A DNA stretch of 64,000 nt from Sorangium cellulosum (GCF_002950945.1 NZ_CP012673.1:5579001-5643000); one strand, 5' to 3'; counted from the stretch's first letter, positions 9,122-18,197 are shown. Made by a program: numbers and translations. The notes: a model not told the origin generated them from the sequence alone.

Positions 9122-9468
9122 GACCGCGACAGCAGGCCAGCGGCGATTGCAGGTCCGAGTCGTCGCCGCACACGCAGCCCCGGTGTCCGTCGAGGCCAGC
9201 GCTCCCAGCGCCGGCACGGGGCTCGATACCGGCGTCGCGCCAGCGGAAAGCCGTTGACACACCTCGGAGCCGAGCAGTAGCGTTTGGCCATCTCACGCGC
9301 CCGTGGCGCAGCGCTCTCGGGCGCTGCGCTCGAGGCAACGTACCCCCCGTCGAGCCCTCGCAGGTCGCGAGGTTCAGGCTCCACCGGAAGGTATCGTTGC
9401 CCTCGACGAGCCCTCCGCTTCCGCGAGCAACGTGAGCTGCCATGGATGCTGCGAACGGAGGATCGAGG
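9122..9468. other. Intergenic, no gene seen
   Basis: This 347-base gap separates lipoprotein copy A from the first OmpA-like gene. The only notable element is the ribosome site GGAGG at 9457, seven bases before the TTG start chosen for the next gene. A single GTTGAC half-site occurs at 9253 but has no partner. Confidence 0.4.
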
Positions 9469-10686
9469 TTGACCCGGGTCGTACCGTGGCGCGTGTGCCG
9501 GGAGCGAGCCGCCCGTGCGCTGGGGGTGACCGCGCTCGTGGCGCTGGCCGCCTGCGGGAGCCCGCAGCCCGCCGCGCCGCAGGCGGGCGCTCCCTCGGGC
9601 GGCGCACCGCCGGCGAGCCGACCTGGGCGCGAACCGGCGGGGCAGGCGAGCCGGGCCCCCGTCTCCGGCGTCCTGGCAGCGCCGCGGCTCCTGCGTTGTC
9701 CGGCGCCGGGCGGCGCGGCCACCTGGAACGACTGGGTGATGGCCCCCGACCGCCGCGTCTGCTGCGCGCCGCGTGCGCCCATCCCGGGCTGGACGGCGGC
9801 GACCCGGATGAGCTGCCTGGAAGCGGTGTCGCCGGGGCTCGCGGCAGAGCCATCGTACATCGTGCTCGGGGTGCAGCCGCAGACGTTCGTGGAGTCCGTC
9901 CCCTTCGAGCCTGGCTCGACCAGGATCACGAGCCTGAGCGCGCTCGGGATGGCGGCGAACATCCTCGCCCACTACCCTGATGCCCACCTGTTCGCGCTCG
10001 GGACGACCCGCTGTGGCGAGGCGCCCTCCGAGGCTGCGGCGGCCCGGCTCGCCGCGGATCGGGTGTCTGCCGTGCGTCGCGAGCTCGAGCGGCTAGGCAG
10101 GCCAGCCTCGCAGCTCGTCACGGAGGATCGCGCCGCGTTCCTGCGCTCGCGCGAGGATCTCAGCCATGAGAGCGCGCTTCGCCTGCTCGACGCGCCCGCG
10201 GTCCTCCTCTACTCGCACCACGCCCCGGCGCCCGCAAAGCAGAGGCCCGGACCCCTGATGGGGGATGTCTGCCTGTCTGGGGCCACAGCGACGCTCGCGC
10301 TCCCGGCGCAGCTCCATGGAGACAGCCTCACGGTGGAGACCTGCCACGCCGCTCGATGTGCCGCGGCTCGGCTGGCGCTCGACACCCTGGGCGCGGGGAA
10401 CAGCGTCGCGTTCGCGCTGGACGGGGAGCTCTCCGCGGGGGCGCTCTTCACGTGGCTCGAGCCGAGCGGCCCGGTCCTCCAGGTGCGCACCGTGATCGAG
10501 GACGAGGCGACGCTCGCTTCTGGAGACTGGCTTTCATTGCGCGTGCGGGTCGACGACAGCCTCGTCGCGCGCCTGGAGCAGCCGCTCAAGTACACGCGAC
10601 AGACGTACTCCTCGTCGAGGCGAGTCCCCGCGTCGCGCCTCACGTGCCTTCAGGCGCGGGTCGAAGGGGACGCGCCGCCGCCATGA
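9469..10686 (+). CDS. OmpA-like lipoprotein, paralogue 1
   Basis: The start is TTG after GGAGG; the paralogue downstream has the same arrangement (GGAGG, a few bases, TTG), which argues against the ATG at 9442. The signal ends LVALAACGS. A Pro/Ala/Gly linker follows, then a Cys-containing segment (RRVCCAPRAPIPGW), then an OmpA-like peptidoglycan-binding module near residues 145-215 (VPFEPGSTRITS, then AAAARLAADRVSAVRREL). A C-terminal beta-rich domain has paired Cys (VETCHAARCAAARL). It is probably an outer-membrane lipoprotein touching peptidoglycan. About half of its residues match paralogue 2. Confidence 0.75.
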   Translation: MTRVVPWRVCRERAARALGVTALVALAACGSPQPAAPQAGAPSGGAPPASRPGREPAGQASRAPVSGVLAAPRLLRCPAPGGAATWNDWVMAPDRRVCCAPRAPIPGWTAATRMSCLEAVSPGLAAEPSYIVLGVQPQTFVESVPFEPGSTRITSLSALGMAANILAHYPDAHLFALGTTRCGEAPSEAAAARLAADRVSAVRRELERLGRPASQLVTEDRAAFLRSREDLSHESALRLLDAPAVLLYSHHAPAPAKQRPGPLMGDVCLSGATATLALPAQLHGDSLTVETCHAARCAAARLALDTLGAGNSVAFALDGELSAGALFTWLEPSGPVLQVRTVIEDEATLASGDWLSLRVRVDDSLVARLEQPLKYTRQTYSSSRRVPASRLTCLQARVEGDAPPP

Positions 10687-10747
10687 CCGTGCGTGTGGTT
10701 GACCCGAGGTGCCCCTTTCGCGGTCCGCCTCGCGAGGAGGAGTGAGC

Positions 10748-11953
10748 TTGATCCAAACGCTGTCGTGGAGCATGCGCAGGGACCTGTCCGCGGGGGTGCT
10801 GGCGCCCGCCCTGCTGCTCGTTGCGCAGGCTTGCGGGAGCCCGCGGCCGCAGGCCTCGAGGCCGGAGCCAGGGCCGCCGCGCTCGATCGGCGCGTCTCCG
10901 GCTGCCGCCCCCGAGCGGCGCGACCCGGATCGCCCGCGGGCAGGCGCGGCGGGCTCTCCCCCGGCGGGCGAAGCCGCGGGCCCGCTGCTGCGCTGTCCGG
11001 CCCGGACCAGCGCTTCCACCGAGCTCGGCTGGGTGATGGACCGCGAAGGCCGCATCTGCTGTGCGCCGCGCGTGCCGGCGCCGGGATGGAAGCCGGCGAG
11101 CCTCAAGAGCTGCCTTGAGGCGCTGGCGCCGGGGCTCGCAGCTCCGCAGTACGTCACACGTTCCGCGCAGCCCTTGCTCCAGGAGGTCGTCCGCTTCGAG
11201 CGCGGCTCGGCCAGGATCACTTCCGCGGAGCCTCTCGACAGCGCGGCGAGGATCCTCGCGGCGGACCCGGAGGGCCGCGTCTCCGTCCTCGGGACGACCC
11301 GCTGTGGCGAGGCGCCCTCCGACGCTGCGGCAGCTCGGCTCGCCGCGGACCGGGTGTCTGCCGTTCAGCGCGAGCTCGAGCGGCGTGGCGTGCCGGCGTC
11401 GCGGCTGCTGGCGCAGGACCGCGACGTGTTCCTGCGCTCGCGGAAGGATCTGGATCACGAGCAGGCGCTCGCCCTGATCGACTCCTCTGCTGTCATCCTC
11501 CACGCAAGCCCTCCCCAGCGCAGGTACGACATGCTGGAGCAAGACCGCTGTTTACCGGGCGCCGAGGCAACACTCGCCATTCCTCCGGCGGAGCTCCGGG
11601 GAGACACGCTCTTCATCGAAGCCTGTCACGCTGCCCGCTGTGCCACGGCCCGGATCTCGCTGGAGTCCGCAGGGCGGGGCGACCGCGTCGCGCTCGCGCT
11701 GGACGGCCCCCTCTCCGCAGGCGCGCTCCTCGCGTGGGAAACGCGGGACCGAGCGGTCCTGGAGGTCCGCACGGTGGTCGAGGACGGCGCAGCGCTCGCC
11801 GATGGCGATCGGTTCTCGCTGCGCGTGTGGACCGACGGCGGCATCGTCGCGCAGCTCGAGGAGTCGCTCAGGTACGTGCGGAAGCCGCAGTATGTCGGCT
11901 CCCGCGAGGCGTGCCCGCAGGCGCGGGCTCGAGGCGGCGCGCCCACGCGTTGA
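10748..11953 (+). CDS. OmpA-like lipoprotein, paralogue 2
   Basis: A 401-residue tandem paralogue of the gene just upstream, with the same order: lipobox LLVAQACGS, Pro-rich linker, Cys-Cys segment (RICCAPRVPAPGWK), OmpA-like module (VRFERGSARITS, then AAAARLAADRVSAVQREL), and a C-terminal domain with EACHAARCATARI. The TTG start has GAGGAGGAG about seven bases upstream; an ATG at 10772 is possible but lacks spacing for a ribosome site. The pair sits between the two copies of the small lipoprotein, suggesting a locus built by repeated duplication. Confidence 0.75.
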   Translation: MIQTLSWSMRRDLSAGVLAPALLLVAQACGSPRPQASRPEPGPPRSIGASPAAAPERRDPDRPRAGAAGSPPAGEAAGPLLRCPARTSASTELGWVMDREGRICCAPRVPAPGWKPASLKSCLEALAPGLAAPQYVTRSAQPLLQEVVRFERGSARITSAEPLDSAARILAADPEGRVSVLGTTRCGEAPSDAAAARLAADRVSAVQRELERRGVPASRLLAQDRDVFLRSRKDLDHEQALALIDSSAVILHASPPQRRYDMLEQDRCLPGAEATLAIPPAELRGDTLFIEACHAARCATARISLESAGRGDRVALALDGPLSAGALLAWETRDRAVLEVRTVVEDGAALADGDRFSLRVWTDGGIVAQLEESLRYVRKPQYVGSREACPQARARGGAPTR

Positions 11954-12469
11954 CCACGCTCGGGCTGGCGCCGGAGGGCGGGTGATCGGCGTCCTTCCGC
12001 CCGCGCTTGCGCCGCGGACCGGCGCCGCGTGCGCGAGGAACAGCGCGAGGTTCTCTCGTCCCGGCCCATGATGCGCGCCACGGCGAGGCGCGGTCCCCTG
12101 CGAAGGAGGTGGGAGCGCGCGGGGGGGATTCCCGGGGTCCGAGGAGCCGGGCCGCGCGCTGGCCGTCTGCGCGTCGTGGTGAGGGCTCACGCCTGCAGCG
12201 TGGTGGCTCGGACCTCCATCGCCCCGCGGGCGCCGGCCCCGGGGCGGCGCCGGCGAGCGCGAAGATCGCGCTGAACCCCGTCGTTTCCGTGGATCTTGGG
12301 CGCGCTGGACGGTGGCCCGGAGCGCCCCGACGGCCTGGCCCGGCGGTTGCTCTATCGGGATGCGACGCCGCGAGGCAGCGACGAGGGCCACGGGGTTAAC
12401 TCGATATCCCGGGAGGCAGCCGAGACGCGAGCTCGCGAGCGTGAACACCCAATCCAAGGACATGCCATC
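11954..12469. other. Intergenic, holds the duplicated 5' region of copy B
   Basis: No gene is evident from 11954 to about 12183. From 12184 the sequence is the second copy of the cassette that begins at 8388, including the sigma-54-like promoter at 12336. Confidence 0.45.
12336..12351 (+). promoter_or_regulatory. Candidate sigma-54 promoter for lipoprotein copy B
   Basis: This 16-mer is identical to the element before copy A (TGGCCCGGCGGTTGCT, GG-N10-GC). Flanking bases have diverged more than the element, which mildly supports function. Confidence 0.55.
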
Positions 12470-12916
12470 ATGAACATGAAGAACCTGCTCCTGTGCTCGC
12501 TCCTCTCGTCCTTCGCGCTCGTCGGCTGCATCGGCGAGCCGCTCGACAGCGACCTCGAAGGCGACGGCGCGACCGACGCGGTGGAGGACGTGGGCGAGGG
12601 CGCCGAGGCGATCATCGGGCCCGGCGGGGAGGAAGGCGGCGGGACGATCACCAGGAACGTGAACCTCTCCTGCTCGATCACCTATCCGAGCATCTTCAAC
12701 GTGCACGCCGAGATCAAGAACACCTCGGTCTATGCGGTGCCCGACTACGCGAAGATCACGTTGACCGTGACGCACTACTACGGCTCTCCGGGGCCCTACA
12801 CCAGCTCGTTCAAGGGGCCGCTCGCCAAGGGGGGGAAGAAGCTCGTCCCCCTCTCGCATGCCGGCGCGCTCGACGCCTACGGCTGCACCGCCAAGGCCAC
12901 CTGGATCGTCGACTGA
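12470..12916 (+). CDS. Small lipoprotein, copy B of a duplicated pair
   Basis: A 148-residue near-copy of the protein at 8675. Changes are concentrated in the acidic linker (for example DGD to DSD, and DDATDTVEAV to DGATDAVEDV) with a few in the domain (FNGPLAKGE to FKGPLAKGG, HPG to HAG). The signal, lipobox and Cys are kept. Unknown function. Confidence 0.75.
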   Translation: MNMKNLLLCSLLSSFALVGCIGEPLDSDLEGDGATDAVEDVGEGAEAIIGPGGEEGGGTITRNVNLSCSITYPSIFNVHAEIKNTSVYAVPDYAKITLTVTHYYGSPGPYTSSFKGPLAKGGKKLVPLSHAGALDAYGCTAKATWIVD

Positions 12917-13388
12917 TACCGCGGCAGCAGGCCAGCGGTCTGCTTGTCGATCCGTCGTTGCGACGAAGCGCCACGGCGAGGCGCCACCCCTGAGAGGGCG
13001 GTGGGAGCACGCGCGGGGGCGCGGGCGGGGGGAGCCCCGGCGTCCGAGGCGAAAAGGGCTCCAGACCCCGGGGGCCCCCGGGGTCTCGGGCGCCAAGGGC
13101 GGCCGCGAGGCGGTAGATTGAGGTCGCGAGGCGGTAGATTGAGGTCGCGAGGCGGTAGATTGAGGTCGCGAGGCGGTGGATCGAGGCCGCGAGGCGGTGG
13201 ATCGAGGCCGCGAGGCGGTAGATCGCCGCCATGGTCGGTTCGTCGTGGTCGCCGGGCCCATGTGTCATGCGCCTGCTGCCCGAGGCCGAGGCCGAGGCCT
13301 TGCTGCTGCCCGATCAGCTCCTCCGGGCGCTCGTTGCGGCGCTGCGTCGTTGGTTGCGGTCCGCCGTCCCTCGTCCTACGATCTCCTC
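12917..13388. other. Intergenic with a 21-bp tandem repeat
   Basis: This stretch runs from the end of lipoprotein copy B to the Rpn nuclease gene. It carries a six-copy 21-bp repeat at 13104-13229. No other gene is convincing, although the frame of the Rpn gene stays open through the repeat. Confidence 0.45.
13104..13229. repeat. Six tandem copies of a 21-bp unit
   Basis: The unit is CGCGAGGCGGTAGATTGAGG plus one base, repeated six times without gaps. The first three copies carry TAGATT and the next two TGGATC. Because 21 is a multiple of three, each strand could encode a seven-residue repeat (RGREAVD on plus; IYRLATS on minus). I see no proper start or signal for either, so I treat it as non-coding. 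Confidence 0.8.
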
Positions 13389-14336
13389 GTGCTGCCCACG
13401 TTCGCCGATCCGAAGACCGACTTCGTCTTCAAGCGCATCTTCGGTGCCGAGGAGCGCAAGCCGCTGCTCATTGCGTTGCTCAACCACCTTCTCGAGCTCG
13501 AGGGCCCGCATTGCATTCGCGATGTCCAGCACCTCTCGCTGGAGCAACACGTCGCCGTACCGGAGCTCAAGCTCTCCATCGTGGACGTCAAATGCACGGA
13601 CGCGTCCGGCCGTCGATTCGTGGTGGAGATGCAGGTGGCCAAGGTCGAGGGGCTCGAGAAGCGCATCGTGTACAACGCCAGCAAGGCGTATGTCATGCAG
13701 CTGCGGAGCGCGGACACGTATCCCGCGCTGTGCGACGTCGTTGGCGTGACGATCTGCGACTTCGAGCTCTGGCCGGAGCGAAGGGAGGGCGGCGGGCTCA
13801 AGGTGCCAATGCTGAGCCGCTGGCGGATGCAGGAGCAGCACAGCGGCGCGCTCGGGCTGCCTCAGGTGCAGTACGTGTTCCTGGAGCTGCCCAAGTACTC
13901 GGCGGGCGACGACCCGCAGACGGTGGTCGACAAATGGGCCTATTTCTTCCGCGAGGCCCGAAACCTGGATGTCGTCCCGCCGGCGCTCTCCGAGGCTCCG
14001 TTCCGCGATGCGCTCGAGGTGACGCGCACGGCGACGTTCACGCCGGAGGAGTGGGAGGTGTACGAGCGCGCCAAGATGGCGGAGCAGGACGCTCGCGGCG
14101 CGCTCACGGTGGCGCGCCGGGAGGGGGTCGAGCAAGGGCACAAGTCGGGCGAGATATCCGGCAAGGCCGCAGCCATCCTGGCCTTCCTCGGCGCGCGGGG
14201 CATCTCGGTGAGCGCCCAGGCCCGCGCGCGCATCGTGGCATGCAAGGAGCCGGCGACGCTCGATCGCTGGATCCTCCGCGCCGCCACGGCAGCCTCGGTC
14301 GATGAGGTCCTCGCCGAGCCCGCGCCCCCCGGCTGA
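13389..14336 (+). CDS. Rpn-family recombination-promoting nuclease / putative transposase (PD-(D/E)XK)
   Basis: The protein begins LPTFADPKTDFVFKRIFG, the usual N-terminus of the PDDEXK_2/Rpn family, so I take the GTG at 13389 as the start; ATGs further upstream would add the tandem repeat or its flank. Catalytic residues fit the fold: Asp in LSIVDVKC and the E-x-Q of FVVEMQV. The C-terminal part (ALTVARREGVEQGHKSGEISG) is the helical tail typical of the family. E. coli members are DNA endonucleases that promote RecA-independent recombination. It is flanked by a tandem repeat and a perfect inverted repeat. The length (315 residues) is usual. Confidence 0.85.
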   Translation: MLPTFADPKTDFVFKRIFGAEERKPLLIALLNHLLELEGPHCIRDVQHLSLEQHVAVPELKLSIVDVKCTDASGRRFVVEMQVAKVEGLEKRIVYNASKAYVMQLRSADTYPALCDVVGVTICDFELWPERREGGGLKVPMLSRWRMQEQHSGALGLPQVQYVFLELPKYSAGDDPQTVVDKWAYFFREARNLDVVPPALSEAPFRDALEVTRTATFTPEEWEVYERAKMAEQDARGALTVARREGVEQGHKSGEISGKAAAILAFLGARGISVSAQARARIVACKEPATLDRWILRAATAASVDEVLAEPAPPG

Positions 14337-14670
14337 CCCTCACCGACCGCGGCGCCTCCCCGTCCTCTTACTTCCAGGAGTCCAACGTCAGCGCCGTGGG
14401 GTGGGTCCGCGCGGCGGGGGCGGGCGGGCGGGCGCGCCAGAGCACCGAGCGAGGTGCCATAACCTCCCAGCGGGCTCCACGCCTCAGGCGCGCCTTGTGT
14501 GGCGCGCACCATAAGGTCTCAGTCAGCATGGCCCGAAGCGAGACATGCCGGGCGGTGGTCTCTGCGTGAGCCCCTCCGCCCCAGTCTTGTCTCAACGCGA
14601 GCGCCCGCCCGCCCGCCCCCGCCGCGCGGACCCACCCCACGGCGCGTGCCGCTTGGCACCACCGCCCCGC
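14337..14670. other. Convergent intergenic holding a 255-bp inverted-repeat unit
   Basis: This gap lies between the ends of the Rpn gene and pheT. Most of it is the inverted-repeat structure at 14391-14645. No gene is seen. Confidence 0.5.
14391..14645. repeat. Perfect 45-bp inverted repeat around a 165-bp core
   Basis: The arms 14391-14435 and 14601-14645 are exact reverse complements over 45 bases; the left arm begins GCGCCGTGGGGTGGGTCCGC. The core contains a smaller GAGAC/GTCTC dyad. I find no clear target-site duplication at the ends. It could be a MITE-like non-autonomous element, or a very large bidirectional terminator between convergent genes. Perfect identity over 45 bases suggests recent origin or active gene conversion. 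Confidence 0.85.
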
Positions 14671-17118
14671 TCAGCGCTGCTGCGCCCCGAACCGCCCCTT
14701 CGCCGCGTCCACCGCCGCCTTCGTCCACCGGTCGACCTCGTCGTCGGTCAACGTGCGCTCCGGCGACCGGAACCACAGCGCGAACGCCAGCGAATGTGTC
14801 CCGGCCGGCAGCTCGCTCCCGCGGTACCGATCGAACAGCTCGACCTTCTCGCAGTGCTCCCCCGCCGTCGTCCGCAAAAGCTCCAGCACCTGCCCGGCCG
14901 GCACGTCCAGCGAGAGCAGCAGCGCCACGTCGTGCCGCATCGCCGGGAACCGGCTCGGCTTCGCGGCCACCGGCGCGCGGTACGCCTGCACCGCCGCCGC
15001 CAGGTCGATCTCCGCCACCACGGCCCCGCTGGTCAGCTCCAGCGCGTCGCGCACGTCCGGGTGGAGCTCCGCCACGTGCCCGACGGCGCGGCCGTCGACC
15101 GTCACGCGGGCGCCCTTCTTCGGGTGCGCCCACGGCGGCGGCTCTCCCTCCAGGTCCAGCCCCACCGCCGTGTTGCCCGCGATCTCCGCCAGCACCGCCG
15201 CGACCACGCCCTTGCCGTCGTAGAAATCGACGTCCTCGGGCGGCGACAGATAGCTGTCCCGCGGCCCCAGCAGCAGCACCGTCAGCCGCGTCGGCTCGTC
15301 CACCGGCGGCCGCTCGACCGCCCCGCCGCCGTTGCCGCCCTCGGCGCCGCCCTGCCGCGGCAGGAACACCTGGCTCACCTCGAACAGCCGCACCCGCGGC
15401 ACGTTGTACCGCTGCGAGCGCTGCGCGACCGTGAGCAGCCCCGGCACGAGCGACGGCCGCATCACCGACTTCTCCTCGGAGAGCGGGTTGACCAGCCGGA
15501 GCAGCGGCTCGACCTCGTAACGCGCCGCCTTCAGCTCCTGCGGCGAGAGGAACGAGTACGTCACCGCCTCGTGCAGCCCGAGCCCGGTGCAGATCTGGCG
15601 CACCCGCCGCCGCAGCCGGTAGTCGCCCCGCGCGCCGGCAGGCGCCGCGGCCACACGCGGCAGCCGGCTCGGGATCTGGTCGTACCCGGCGACACGCGCC
15701 ACCTCCTCGATGAGGTCGATCTCCTCGACGATATCCGGCCGGTGCGCCGGCACCTCGACGAGCAGCTGATCCCCCTCTGCCTCCACCACCGCGATCCCGA
15801 GCGTCGCCAGGATCTCGCGCGTCCGCTCCGGCGCGTCGTTCCCGATGACGCGGCGGTAACGCGGCAGCCGCAGCGTCAGCCGGCGCAGCGCCCGCGGCGC
15901 GACGTACACGTCGATCGGCTCGCCCGCCGCCGCGCCGCCGGCCACCTCGCCGATGACCGCGGTCGCGCGGTCGCGCGCCGCCGGGATCCCCGAGAGATCG
16001 ACCTCCCGCTCGAAGCGGTGCGACGCCTCCGTGTGGAAGCCGTACCGGCGCGCCGACCGCCGGATCCCGCGCGGCTCGAAGTACGCCGACTCGAGGAACA
16101 CCCGGCGCGTCGTCGCGGTCACGCCGCTGTCCGCCCCGCCGATGACCCCGGCCAGCGCCACCACACGCTCCGCGTCGGCGATCACCAGGTCGTCCTCGCC
16201 GAGCGACAGCTTCTGCCCGTCGAGCGCCACGAACGTCTCGCCCGCCTTCGCCGTGCGGATCGTGATCGGCAGGCGCAACGTGTCGAGATCGAACGCGTGC
16301 AGCGGCTGCCCCCGCTCGAGCATCACCAGGTTCGTCGCGTCGACGAGGTTCGTGATCGGCCGGACCCCGAGCCGGCTCAGCCGCACCCGCGCCCAGAGCG
16401 GCGAGGGCCCCACGTTGACGCCCTCGATGACCTGGCCGGCATACCGGGGGCACCGCTCCTTCGCGAGCACCTCGACCGCCGCCGGCGCGCCGGCGCCGCC
16501 CGCCTGCGGCGCGGGCACGCCCTTCGGCGTGAACGCGGCGCCGAGCACCGCGGCCACGTCCCGGGCCACACCCAGGTGGCCCAGCGCGTCGGGCCGGTTC
16601 GGCGTGACGCTGAGCTCGATGATCCAGTCCTCGAGCCGCGGCTCCCAGTCGAGCAGCGACTGCCCCGGGCGCCCGCCCTCGACCGTCAGCAGCCCCTCAT
16701 GGCTCGACCCGAGCCCGAGCTCGTCCTCGGCGCAGAGCATGCCCGCCGAGGTGACGCCCGCGACCGCCTTCTCGGTCAACGTGATCGGCGCGCCGGTGCG
16801 GTCCAGCACCTGCGCGCCCACGGGCGCATAACAGACGAGCGCCCCGGCGCCCGGATCGGGGATGTTCGACGCGCCGCACACCACCTCGAGGTCCGGGGCC
16901 GCCGCGCCGCCGGCGTCCACGCGGACCAGCGTCAGGCCCTTCTTGTTCGGGTGCGGCCGCGTCGCGACCACGCTCGCCAGCACCACCGGGCGCAGCGCGG
17001 CGCCCACGTGCGTCACGCGGTCCACCTCGAGCCCGCCCCGGCCGAGCGCCGACGTCACCGCCGGGGCGCCGGGATCGAAGCCGAGGATCTCTTGAAGCCA
17101 CTTGTAGGATATCAACAT
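14671..17118 (-). CDS. pheT: Phenylalanine--tRNA ligase beta subunit
   Basis: An 815-residue protein, normal for the bacterial beta chain. The order is standard: start MLISYKWLQEIL, the EMAP/tRNA-binding fold near residues 40-150 (RPHPNKKGLTLVRV), the B3/B4 editing region, the B5 domain, the core catalytic-like domain (LFEVSQVFLPR), and a C-terminal ferredoxin-like anticodon-binding domain (SRFPAMRHDVALLL, then ERTLTDDEVDRW). It pairs with PheS to charge tRNA-Phe in the cytoplasm. It lies 29 bp downstream of pheS on the same strand and is surely co-transcribed. The frame is open further upstream, but the ATG at 17118 fits the family start. Confidence 0.97.
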   Translation of the reverse strand: MLISYKWLQEILGFDPGAPAVTSALGRGGLEVDRVTHVGAALRPVVLASVVATRPHPNKKGLTLVRVDAGGAAAPDLEVVCGASNIPDPGAGALVCYAPVGAQVLDRTGAPITLTEKAVAGVTSAGMLCAEDELGLGSSHEGLLTVEGGRPGQSLLDWEPRLEDWIIELSVTPNRPDALGHLGVARDVAAVLGAAFTPKGVPAPQAGGAGAPAAVEVLAKERCPRYAGQVIEGVNVGPSPLWARVRLSRLGVRPITNLVDATNLVMLERGQPLHAFDLDTLRLPITIRTAKAGETFVALDGQKLSLGEDDLVIADAERVVALAGVIGGADSGVTATTRRVFLESAYFEPRGIRRSARRYGFHTEASHRFEREVDLSGIPAARDRATAVIGEVAGGAAAGEPIDVYVAPRALRRLTLRLPRYRRVIGNDAPERTREILATLGIAVVEAEGDQLLVEVPAHRPDIVEEIDLIEEVARVAGYDQIPSRLPRVAAAPAGARGDYRLRRRVRQICTGLGLHEAVTYSFLSPQELKAARYEVEPLLRLVNPLSEEKSVMRPSLVPGLLTVAQRSQRYNVPRVRLFEVSQVFLPRQGGAEGGNGGGAVERPPVDEPTRLTVLLLGPRDSYLSPPEDVDFYDGKGVVAAVLAEIAGNTAVGLDLEGEPPPWAHPKKGARVTVDGRAVGHVAELHPDVRDALELTSGAVVAEIDLAAAVQAYRAPVAAKPSRFPAMRHDVALLLSLDVPAGQVLELLRTTAGEHCEKVELFDRYRGSELPAGTHSLAFALWFRSPERTLTDDEVDRWTKAAVDAAKGRFGAQQR

Positions 17119-17147
17119 GGGAGTCGGGCTGCGGCAGGAGGAGTCGC

Positions 17148-18197
17148 CTAGAGGCTTCCGAGGAAGCGGACGTCGTTCTCGTAGAAGGCGCGGATATCGT
17201 CGACGGCGAACTTCATGTTGGCCGTGCGATCCACGCCGATGCCGAACGCGAGGCCCGTGTAGATCTCGGGATCGATCCCGACGTTCCGGAGCACCGTCGG
17301 GTGGACCATGCCGCACCCGAGCACCTCCAGCCAGCCAGTCCCCTTGCACTGCGGGCAGGCGCGGTTCGCGCCGTAACAGACGAGGCAGGACACGTCGAGC
17401 TCCGCGCTCGGCTCGGTGAACGGGAAGTAGCTCGGCCGGAAGCGCGTCTTCGTCCGCTCGCCGAACATCCGGCGGCTGTAGACCTCGAGCAGCCCCTTCA
17501 GGTCGGCGAGCGACACGTCGCGATCGACGAGCAGCCCCTCGATCTGCACGAACATGGGGCTGTGGCTCGCGTCGTCGTCGCGGCGATAGACGACGCCGGG
17601 CGCGACGATCATGACCGGGGGAGGGTGCGAGAGCATCTCGCGCACCTGCACCGGGCTCGTGTGGGTCCGGAGCAGCACGTTCTGGTCCGCGTCGCCGGCC
17701 ACGTAGAACGTGTCGTGCATGTCCATCGCCGGGTGATCCGCCGGGAACCCGAGGAGGTCGAAGTTGTAGCGCGCGAGCTCGATCTGCGGCCCCTCGGCCA
17801 CGTCGAACCCGAGCCCGACGAAGATGTCGACGATCTCGTCGAGCGTCCGCATGATCGGGTGCGGCCGCCCCGGCGTGTGCCACCGGCCAGGCAGGGTGAT
17901 ATCGAGCGGCGGGGCCGACAGCTCGCGCTCGCGCGCCGCCCGCTTGATCCGCGCGGCGGCCTCCTCGCGCGCCCGCTCCACGCGCCCCTTCACGGCGTTG
18001 AGGCGCTGGCCGAGGGCCTTGCGCTCCGCCGGCGCCGCCCCGGGCAGCTGCTTCATCAGCGCGTTGAGCGAGCCGCGGCGCCCGAGCAGGCTGGCATAGA
18101 GGCGGTTCAGCTCATCGAAATCGCCGGCCGCGGCGAACTGGACGTCGACCGTCCGATCGACCTCGTCGATGAGGCGGCCGAGTTCGGGACCACTCAT
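17148..18197 (-). CDS. pheS: Phenylalanine--tRNA ligase alpha subunit
   Basis: A 349-residue protein with an N-terminal coiled coil (residues about 1-95) that contacts tRNA and a class II synthetase core. Motif 2 shows as PGVVYRRDDDASHSPMFVQIEG and motif 3 as GLAFGIGVDRTANMKF near the C-terminus. The HPIMRTLDEIVDIF and GFPADHPAMD segments are typical of the alpha subunit. It is the catalytic partner of PheT. The gene is divergent from the TRAP receptor gene at 18653, with about 455 bp between them. Confidence 0.97.
   Translation of the reverse strand: MSGPELGRLIDEVDRTVDVQFAAAGDFDELNRLYASLLGRRGSLNALMKQLPGAAPAERKALGQRLNAVKGRVERAREEAAARIKRAARERELSAPPLDITLPGRWHTPGRPHPIMRTLDEIVDIFVGLGFDVAEGPQIELARYNFDLLGFPADHPAMDMHDTFYVAGDADQNVLLRTHTSPVQVREMLSHPPPVMIVAPGVVYRRDDDASHSPMFVQIEGLLVDRDVSLADLKGLLEVYSRRMFGERTKTRFRPSYFPFTEPSAELDVSCLVCYGANRACPQCKGTGWLEVLGCGMVHPTVLRNVGIDPEIYTGLAFGIGVDRTANMKFAVDDIRAFYENDVRFLGSL

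Larger units (their letters stand above)
8388..9140. repeat. Duplicated cassette, copy A (promoter plus small lipoprotein gene)
   Basis: About 750 bases here are repeated at 12184-12936. The coding part is nearly identical and the 5' region, including a sigma-54-like promoter, is clearly related (both contain CGGTTGCTCTATCGGGATGC). The two copies flank the OmpA-like pair. Divergence is highest in the 5' non-coding part. Confidence 0.85.
12184..12936. repeat. Duplicated cassette, copy B
   Basis: This is the second copy of the cassette at 8388-9140, in the same orientation, about 3.8 kb away. Direct repeats of this length flanking two genes could recombine and delete or amplify the segment between them. 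Confidence 0.85.

Noticed and set aside
13104..13229. CRISPR array
   Set aside because: The units are contiguous with no spacers, and no cas genes are present. I saw no spacer-repeat pattern anywhere in the window.
13104..13231. Minus-strand repeat peptide with IYRLATS units
   Set aside because: There is no ribosome site and no domain, and the repeat gives a seven-residue pattern on either strand simply because 21 is divisible by three.
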